Source: UBA7398 sp964597305 (GTDB lineage: Bacteria; Actinomycetota; Actinomycetes; Nanopelagicales; Nanopelagicaceae). Taken from it: a stretch of DNA of 5,717 bases. The stretch lies in assembly GCA_964597305.1 (NCBI GenBank), contig CAZQWU010000054.1:1-5717 (forward strand). Direction: 5' to 3'. Below the pieces are notes generated by a model that was given only the letters and a program-made list of their open reading frames with translations, was not told the DNA's origin and searched no databases. This document shows, piece by piece, positions 1-4,924 of the stretch. Position 1 is the stretch's first letter, and each line of letters opens with the position of its first letter. The position numbers were made by a program, and so were the translations under genes.

Positions 1-1805
1 AGTGAATCGCGAGTACAGATATCGACAACAGCTGCGTACTCGGGCTTCTCAGTTCCTTTCATAATTCCAGGATGCTTCTTAAATTGATTTCGAACTTCCA
101 TCACTACTGCACCAGCTGCACGCGATACTGCGTTAATAGCAAGTCCAGAGAAGAGGAAGACAACAGATACACCGATTACGAGACCCACAAGATTTCGAGG
201 ATCTGCGATATCGAGAATTCCTTGGAGTTGTAGTACTTGTTCTGCAACAATTTTGCCCTTATCTAGAACTGAGTTCTTAATGGCATCGGTAAATGCACCG
301 AAGAGAGCGGTGGCCGCAAGAACGGCAGTTGCAATCGCAATACCTTTAGTGATTGCTTTTGTGGTATTTCCAACTGCATCAAGTGAGGTAAGAATTTTTG
401 CGCCTTCGCCTTTAACATCACCTGACATTTCTGCAATGCCTTGTGCGTTATCGGAGATCGGGCCGAAGGTATCCATAGCAACAATGACACCTACTGTGGT
501 TAACAAACCACAGCCAGCGAGCGCGACTGCAAAGAGTGAGAGAACGATCGTTCCGCCACCTAGTAAGAATGCACCAAATACAGCAGCTGCGATGAGCAGC
601 GCTGAATAAACGGCAGATTCAAAACCAACGGAAATACCAGCAAGAATTACTGTTGCTGCACCGGTGTTGGATGATGCCGAGACATCATTAACAGGGCGCT
701 TTCCAACCTCTGTAAAGAAGCCGGTGAGAATCTGGATTGCTGCCGCAAGGACGATTCCGATAAGCACAGCACCGAGCGCGAGTACGCGTGGATTTCCGCT
801 ATGTTTCTGGATTTCATCGCTCACTCCTTCAAGTAGTCCGAAGGAGTTGGGAAGATAAGTAAATGTCGCGAGTGCAACGAGCACTGCGGAAATGACAGCA
901 GATAAGAAGAAGGAACGATTGATTGCATTCATTGCGCTCTTATCGGTTGCGCGGGTGCGAGTGAGGAAAATTCCAATAATCGCTGTGAGAATTCCGATTG
1001 CAGGAACAATTAACGGATAGATAAGTCCTGCGTTACCAAAGCCGGCCTTGCCAAGAATGAGAGCTGCAACAAGTGTGACTGCATATGACTCAAAGAGGTC
1101 GGCAGCCATACCAGCGCAGTCACCGACGTTGTCGCCAACGTTGTCTGCAATTGTTGCCGCATTTCGCGGATCATCTTCTGGAATTCCTTGCTCAACTTTT
1201 CCGACGAGGTCTGCACCGACATCGGCAGCCTTGGTAAAAATACCGCCGCCAACACGCATAAACATGGCGAGCATTGCAGCGCCGAAACCAAAGCCTTCCA
1301 GGATTGATGGGGCGGTCTCGTGATAGATCGCCACAACTAGCGAAGCGCCAAGGAGACCAAGACCGACAGTCAACATTCCCACAACACCGCCGGTGCGGAA
1401 TGCAATTTGTACAGCGCCTTTTGAAGAGTTGTTTCGTGCAGCCTCAGCGACGCGAACGTTCGCACGAACTGCGAGCCACATACCGTTGTAACCCACAAAG
1501 GCAGAGAATGCGGCGCCAACAAGGAAGAAGATGGAACGGCCGACTTTGACCTCCGTCGTGCCCGGTAAGGCAAAGAGAAGTACAAAGACAATGCCGACAA
1601 ACCATGAGAGGGTTTTAAATTGTCGAGCGAGGTATGCGCCTGCTCCTTCTTGAACAGCGGCGGCAATCTCTTTCATCTTCGCAGTACCTTCACTCGCGCG
1701 AAGTACTTGGGCGCGAAGTGCGTACGCGATTGCGAGAGCGACGAGCGCTACTGCGAGAACTACATAGACGATATTGAGGTTATTACCCGTAACCTGCACG
1801 TTCAT
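1..1805 (-). CDS. hppA: K+-independent H+-translocating membrane pyrophosphatase, partial (3' end off window)
   Basis: Integral membrane enzyme that hydrolyses pyrophosphate and pumps protons out of the cytoplasm. 601 codons are visible from the ATG at 1805; the family usually runs to about 700-800 residues, so the C-terminal part lies beyond position 1. The N-terminus is a hydrophobic helix (about residues 11-30). The catalytic signature D-x7-K-x-E is intact (DVGADLVGKVE, residues 195-205), as is the second acidic motif NVGDNVGDCAGMAADLFE (from residue 222) and the later SDNAQGIAEMS motif (D452, N453). The motif GNTTKAITKG carries Lys483 and Thr486, the combination that in this family marks K+-independent H+ pumps; K+-dependent enzymes have Ala at the Lys site. 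The start is fixed by the strong Shine-Dalgarno GGAGGAG just upstream. The gene is divergent from dedA. No stop or frameshift seen in the visible part. Confidence 0.97.
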   Translation of the reverse strand, partial: MNVQVTGNNLNIVYVVLAVALVALAIAYALRAQVLRASEGTAKMKEIAAAVQEGAGAYLARQFKTLSWFVGIVFVLLFALPGTTEVKVGRSIFFLVGAAFSAFVGYNGMWLAVRANVRVAEAARNNSSKGAVQIAFRTGGVVGMLTVGLGLLGASLVVAIYHETAPSILEGFGFGAAMLAMFMRVGGGIFTKAADVGADLVGKVEQGIPEDDPRNAATIADNVGDNVGDCAGMAADLFESYAVTLVAALILGKAGFGNAGLIYPLIVPAIGILTAIIGIFLTRTRATDKSAMNAINRSFFLSAVISAVLVALATFTYLPNSFGLLEGVSDEIQKHSGNPRVLALGAVLIGIVLAAAIQILTGFFTEVGKRPVNDVSASSNTGAATVILAGISVGFESAVYSALLIAAAVFGAFLLGGGTIVLSLFAVALAGCGLLTTVGVIVAMDTFGPISDNAQGIAEMSGDVKGEGAKILTSLDAVGNTTKAITKGIAIATAVLAATALFGAFTDAIKNSVLDKGKIVAEQVLQLQGILDIADPRNLVGLVIGVSVVFLFSGLAINAVSRAAGAVVMEVRNQFKKHPGIMKGTEKPEYAAVVDICTRDS

Positions 1806-1807
1806 AT

Positions 1808-1814
1808 CTCCTCC
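1808..1814 (-). promoter_or_regulatory. Shine-Dalgarno site of hppA
   Basis: On the minus strand GGAGGAG precedes the ATG at 1805 by two bases (its GGAGG core by four). It is the strongest ribosome-binding site visible in the window and decides the hppA start. The genes of the right-hand operon have much weaker sites. Confidence 0.8.
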
Positions 1815-1863
1815 ATTGGAGAGTCGGGTTACGACCCAGGGCGGGCCGCACACAATGGGGGCG

Positions 1864-1869
1864 AGTTTA
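1864..1869 (-). promoter_or_regulatory. candidate -10 element for hppA
   Basis: The minus strand reads TAAACT here, matching the actinobacterial sigma-70 -10 pattern TANNNT. Transcription would begin around 1857, giving a leader of about 50 bases that contains the hppA Shine-Dalgarno. No convincing -35 box is seen. The element overlaps the first TAGGCT copy on the other strand, so the two divergent promoters would be back to back. This is a short-motif call and tentative. Confidence 0.35.
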
Positions 1870-1875
1870 GGCTAT

Positions 1876-1881
1876 TAGGCT
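1876..1881 (+). promoter_or_regulatory. candidate -10 element of a leaderless dedA promoter
   Basis: TAGGCT matches TANNNT and ends seven bases before the dedA ATG at 1889. That spacing would place the transcription start on or next to the A of the start codon. No Shine-Dalgarno lies upstream of this ATG (the preceding bases are a C-rich run), which fits a leaderless mRNA, common in Actinobacteria. A second identical TAGGCT sits eight bases upstream at 1868-1873. No good -35 is seen. Confidence 0.5.
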
Positions 1882-1888
1882 CCCCCAC

Positions 1889-2524
1889 ATGAACATTCTC
1901 GATCCTCATTACATCGTCGAGACATTGGGGATGGTTGGCATTCTCACAGTCCTCTTTGTCGAGACTGGGCTTTTGATCGGTCTTGTTCTTCCCGGCGACA
2001 CCATGCTCTTTCTCGCTGGCGTCGCTGCTTCTGCGACAGCGTTGAAGACTGTAGGAATACAACTTCCCATCACAATTTTGCTTTTGGCTGCTCCATTTTT
2101 TGCAATCAGTGGATCGCAATTAGGCCATCAATTAGGGGCAACATATGGAAGACGTCTGTTTAGTAGACCTGACTCGAGAATTTTTAATCAAGAGAAAGTT
2201 CATCGCACCGAACGTTGGCTCAAGAAATACGGTGTTGGTAAAGCTTTGATTTTGGCTCGATTTATTCCTGTTATTAGAACGTTAATAAATCCATTGTGCG
2301 GAATTGTGGGAGTTCCTGCAAAGAAATTTTTTCTTTGGAATTTTGTTGGTGGAATTTTATGGACAGATGGAATTATCCTGGCCGGCTTTATATTGGGTGA
2401 GAAATTAAGTGGCTCGGTCGATCGATACTTATTACCGATAATCGCCATCGTCTTTTTATTGAGCGTAATTCCACTCATTACGGAAGTTATTCGAGAGTGG
2501 CGATCGAGAAAACAACTTAGTTAA
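1889..2524 (+). CDS. DedA family (SNARE-associated/VTT domain) integral membrane protein
   Basis: A 211-residue polytopic membrane protein. DedA proteins act in membrane homeostasis; some members are implicated in flipping undecaprenyl phosphate or other lipids back across the membrane. Family hallmarks are visible in order: FVETG with Glu25, LPGD with Asp37, the glycine-rich stretch GSQLGHQLGATYGRR (residues 75-89), and RFIPVIRTLINPLCG (residues 124-138) with Arg124 and Arg130. The spacings Glu-12-Asp and Arg-6-Arg match those of the functionally essential acidic and basic residues known in E. coli YqjA/YghB, so it looks functional. Hydrophobic segments lie at about 14-46, 58-75, 135-170 and 181-200, followed by a basic tail (REWRSRKQ). 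The ATG at 1889 is chosen because a -10-like element lies at leaderless spacing and no Shine-Dalgarno exists. Its stop is 4 bases from the stop of convergent pyrE. The substrate cannot be told from sequence. Confidence 0.93.
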   Translation: MNILDPHYIVETLGMVGILTVLFVETGLLIGLVLPGDTMLFLAGVAASATALKTVGIQLPITILLLAAPFFAISGSQLGHQLGATYGRRLFSRPDSRIFNQEKVHRTERWLKKYGVGKALILARFIPVIRTLINPLCGIVGVPAKKFFLWNFVGGILWTDGIILAGFILGEKLSGSVDRYLLPIIAIVFLLSVIPLITEVIREWRSRKQLS

Positions 2525-2528
2525 GAAA

Positions 2529-3062
2529 TTAAAGTCCTAAATCGTTTAAAGAATAAGCAGCTCGATATTCAAACCCTGCTTCAGTAACTTTCGATTTTGC
2601 GCCGCGCTCTACGATAACTGCTACACCTACAACAATTGCGCCAGCTTCGCGTAGCGCTTCTACTGCAGTTAACACCGAACCGCCAGTGGTTGAAGTATCT
2701 TCGACTGCAATTACACGCTTCCCCTTAACATCCGGGCCTTCGATTCGTCGCTGTAATCCGTGAGCCTTCTCGGCTTTGCGCACAACAAACGAATCAATTT
2801 TTTTACCTCGTTGGGATGCAACATGCATCATCGCTGTAGCAACTGGATCAGCTCCGAGTGTGAGGCCACCTACCGCGTCAAAATCCCAATCTTTTACGAG
2901 ATCGAGCATGACTTCACCAACGAGAGGAGCTGCGGTTGAATCAAGCGTCACCCTACGGAGATCAACGTAGTAATCCGCCTCTTTGCCTGAGGAGAGAATT
3001 ACTTTTCCATGAACAACGGCCTTCTTGAGGATTTCTGATTTAAGCGCTTCGCGAGAGGTCAC
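2529..3062 (-). CDS. pyrE: orotate phosphoribosyltransferase
   Basis: Joins orotate to PRPP to give OMP and pyrophosphate, the fifth step of de novo UMP synthesis, in the cytoplasm. The 177-residue length is normal for the short bacterial type. The PRPP-binding loop is VIAVEDTSTTGGS (residues 117-129) with the acidic pair Glu121-Asp122; the catalytic-loop motif RKAEKAHG (95-102) supplies the conserved lysines and histidine; GGLTLGADPVATA (65-77) is also characteristic. The start is GTG at 3062, whose G is shared with the TAG stop of hspR (TAGTG on the minus strand), with AAGG seven bases upstream. This predicts translational coupling to hspR and transcription from the dnaK operon promoter, although a promoter inside hspR or dnaJ cannot be excluded. 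Confidence 0.95.
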   Translation of the reverse strand: MTSREALKSEILKKAVVHGKVILSSGKEADYYVDLRRVTLDSTAAPLVGEVMLDLVKDWDFDAVGGLTLGADPVATAMMHVASQRGKKIDSFVVRKAEKAHGLQRRIEGPDVKGKRVIAVEDTSTTGGSVLTAVEALREAGAIVVGVAVIVERGAKSKVTEAGFEYRAAYSLNDLGL

Positions 3063-3367
3063 TACGAAACCTTATCGGAGCGCGTTTGCTTTTTTTGGAG
3101 CCGAGCGATTGCCGTTTGTAATTCGAGGATTCTTTTTATTCCGGCAAGGTTTATTCCTTCATTTACTAATCTCTGAACTTCTTGAAGAAGTTGAATGTCT
3201 CGACGAGAGTAACGTCTACTACGACCGAGGGTACGCGAAGGTGAGACTAAACCTATTCGATCATATTGGCGCAATGTTTGAGGGTGTAACCCTGAGAGTT
3301 CGGCGGCGACTGAAATAACATAAACCGCTCTCTCGTCATTATTTTTTTGTGGTGGAGTATTTTTCAT
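3062..3367 (-). CDS. hspR: MerR-family heat-shock repressor HspR
   Basis: DNA-binding repressor of the dnaK operon in Actinobacteria; in studied species it binds inverted HAIR sites and uses DnaK as co-repressor. The 101-residue protein has the HspR hallmark YVISVAAELSGLHPQTLRQ (residues 16-34), a MerR helix-turn-helix, then YDRIGLVSPSRT and GRSRRYS forming the wing (to about residue 54), and NEGINLAGIKRILEL (69-83), typical of HspR rather than generic MerR. A short helix (about 79-93) may be the dimerisation coil. It is shorter than the Mycobacterium and Streptomyces proteins, as remembered, because the C-terminal tail is almost absent. The ATG at 3367 overlaps the dnaJ TGA by four bases (ATGA), so it is probably translationally coupled. 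Its operator should lie upstream of dnaK, outside the window. Confidence 0.93.
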   Translation of the reverse strand: MKNTPPQKNNDERAVYVISVAAELSGLHPQTLRQYDRIGLVSPSRTLGRSRRYSRRDIQLLQEVQRLVNEGINLAGIKRILELQTAIARLQKKQTRSDKVS

Positions 3368-4430
3368 ACTCGTGCTTTTTCTTTCAGATCACTTCGTGGG
3401 TTTTCATGTTCCGTTGCTCGAGCAAATTCTTCAAGTGCTTTCTTCGCAGCGCCATCAACTCGTTGTGGAACTTGAACATCAAGAGTAATGAGGAGGTCTC
3501 CAGCGTTAGCACCTTTCTTTACGCCACGACCTTTCACGCGAAGGGTTCGACCATTGGGGGTTCCCGGAGCGATTCGTACTTTGACATCATCACCTTGCAA
3601 TGTTGGAACTGAAATATCTGCGCNNNNNNNNNNNNNNNNNNNNNNNNNNNNNNNNNNNNNNNNNNNNNNNNNNNNNNNNNNNNNNNNNNNNNNNNNNNNN
3701 NNNNNNNNNNNNNNNNNNNNNNNGCGATTCGTACTTTGACATCATCACCTTGCAATGTTGGAACTGAAATATCTGCGCCAAGTGCTGCTTCTGAAAAAGT
3801 TACTGGCAAGGTCATGGAGATGTTGTCGCCCGTTCGCGAATAAATAGGATGAGGAATGACATTAACAATGACATAGAGATCACCTGGGCCTGCTTCGCCA
3901 GGGCCGCCTCGACCTTTAAGACGAACCTTGCCGCCATCAGAGATTCCAGCAGGGATGCGCGTTGTGATTGTTGATGAGGACGTTCCTTGTCCACCAACGC
4001 GTAGATCTACCTCTTTGCCAAAAATACTGTCGCGGAAAGAAATGGAAATTTCCGTTTGAATATCTTGACCTTTGCGCGGACCGCGACGACCGCCAAAGAG
4101 CGATGAAAAAATATCTCCGCCACCTTGGAAAAGATCGCTGAAATCGCCGGAAAATCCTGCTCCGCCCGGAGCGCCTTGACGAAATGCGCCCGATTCAAAA
4201 AGTTCGCGGGCTTGGTCATATTCGGCGCGTTTTTTATCATCGCCGAGAATGTCATACGCCTCAGAAACTTCTTTAAACCGATCTTCTAATTTCTTATCAC
4301 CTTTTGTTTTGTCAGGATGAAGTTCACGCGCGAGAGATCGATACTTTTTTTTGATGGTGTTGGCATCGGCTTTTTTATCGACACCAAGGATTTTGTAATA
4401 ATCCTTTTCGTAAAGATCTTTCGCAGCCAT
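3364..4430 (-). CDS. dnaJ: DnaJ-type co-chaperone without zinc finger, interrupted by an assembly gap
   Basis: J-domain protein that delivers substrates to DnaK and stimulates its ATPase. As given, the gene is split by 100 Ns flanked by identical 55-base sequences; reading through the Ns changes frame and ends early at 3534. Collapsing the gap and one repeat copy (155 bases) joins both parts in frame into 303 residues (collapsed numbering). The J domain spans about 8-72 with HPD at 38-40. A Gly/Phe-rich linker covers about 80-119 (e.g. SSLFGGRRG). The two C-terminal substrate-binding domains follow: TRIPAGISDGGKVRLKGRG (157-175), GPGDLYVIV, and VRIAPGTPNGRTLRVKGRG (233-251), then GDLLITLDVQVP. 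No CxxCxGxG repeats occur; the segment where type I DnaJ has its zinc finger is reduced to GGQGTSSSTIT (146-156). The architecture is therefore type II (CbpA/DnaJ2-like), but the locus is that of the main DnaJ. ATG at 4430 is two bases from the grpE stop. Confidence 0.92.
3569..3623. repeat. 55-base direct repeat, left copy (contig-end overlap)
   Basis: These 55 bases are identical to 3724-3778 and run directly into the N run. They lie inside dnaJ and encode the region around QGDDVKVRIA on the minus strand. The copy length equals a common final k-mer size in de Bruijn assemblers, so this is best read as the shared end of two contigs, not a biological repeat. Confidence 0.95.
3624..3723. other. 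assembly gap, 100 N
   Basis: Exactly 100 undetermined bases, a conventional placeholder for a gap of unknown length. The flanks are identical 55-mers and the flanking coding parts join in frame without extra residues. The true gap size is therefore most likely negative (minus 55), and no sequence is missing. Confidence 0.97.
3724..3778. repeat. 55-base direct repeat, right copy (contig-end overlap)
   Basis: Exact copy of 3569-3623, beginning on the first base after the Ns. Beyond position 3778 the sequence continues as the unique upstream part of dnaJ. One of the two copies should be removed together with the Ns to restore the gene. Confidence 0.95.
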
Positions 4431-4432
4431 GG

Positions 4433-4924
4433 TTACTCTTGTGGATCTGTCACTGCAACGCGTGCGGGACGAAGAATCCGATCCTTGTGTTTATAACCTG
4501 GTTGAAGAATCTTTGTGACCGTTGTTTCAGTGACTTCAGATGACGTTTCATGAAGAAGTGCGTCATGAATATTAGGATCGAAAGACGTTGGCGCTTCACC
4601 ATATTTTACTAATCCTAATTTGCTGGTGATTGTTTGAATCTGGTCTGCGATTGCTTTAAAACCACCAGTCAATTCACCATGTTCTTGTGCACGATCAAGA
4701 TCATCGAGCACTGGAAGTAATTCACTGAGCACGCCCGCGATTGAAATCTCATGCGACAGCGCACGATCTCTCTCAACTCGCTTGCGGTAATTTGCGTATT
4801 CAGCCTGAAGTCGTTGTAAGTCAGCGGTAAGAACTGCGCTGAGGTCTTCTACGACCTCAGCTGCAGTTTCTTCACTTTCTTTGGCAACCTCTAATTCTTC
4901 TTCGGAATTAGTTTGTTGTGTCAT
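4433..4924 (-). CDS. grpE: GrpE nucleotide-exchange factor of DnaK
   Basis: Cytoplasmic homodimer that releases ADP from DnaK. At 163 residues it is compact but complete. An acidic, probably disordered N-terminus (about 1-28, rich in Glu) leads into the long dimerisation helix with AEYANYRKRVERDR (41-54) and the family motif LLPVLDDLDRA (69-79). The C-terminal beta domain shows FDPNIHDALLHE (115-126), LQPGYKHKDRILRPARVAV (140-158), the DnaK-contacting part. The ATG at 4924 is preferred because it gives the usual short acidic N-terminus; it overlaps the end of dnaK by 17 bases. In-frame ATGs at 4939 and 5002 would add 5 or 26 residues of unlikely sequence. The Shine-Dalgarno is weak (AGAG about nine bases upstream), suggesting coupling to dnaK translation. 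The stop is two bases before dnaJ. Confidence 0.94.
   Translation of the reverse strand: MTQQTNSEEELEVAKESEETAAEVVEDLSAVLTADLQRLQAEYANYRKRVERDRALSHEISIAGVLSELLPVLDDLDRAQEHGELTGGFKAIADQIQTITSKLGLVKYGEAPTSFDPNIHDALLHETSSEVTETTVTKILQPGYKHKDRILRPARVAVTDPQE

Noticed and set aside
253..1549. Plus-strand open frames opposite hppA
   Set aside because: They lie antisense to a strongly conserved gene, show no recognisable domains and have no supporting start signals; they are shadows of hppA codon usage.
1802..1816. A four-codon upstream reading frame (MEEI, stop) overlapping the hppA start as ATGA
   Set aside because: Its codons are just the hppA Shine-Dalgarno read in another frame, and it has no ribosome-binding site of its own; most likely coincidence.
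1807..1822. Hairpin TCTCC/GGAGA that could mask the hppA ribosome-binding site
   Set aside because: Only five base pairs with a six-base loop; too weak to claim as a regulatory element without conservation data.
2515..2536. A+T-rich inverted repeat around the dedA and pyrE stops as a bidirectional terminator
   Set aside because: The stem is imperfect, short and almost entirely A-T, without a following T run on either strand.
3025..3612. Plus-strand open frames opposite hspR and dnaJ
   Set aside because: Antisense to well-identified genes, low-complexity Phe/Ser-rich translations, and no independent evidence of coding.
3569..3778. A true tandem duplication or mobile insertion inside dnaJ
   Set aside because: The repeats end exactly at the Ns, there are no terminal inverted repeats or other inserted sequence, and collapsing gives a full-length in-frame DnaJ. 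An assembly overlap explains everything more simply.
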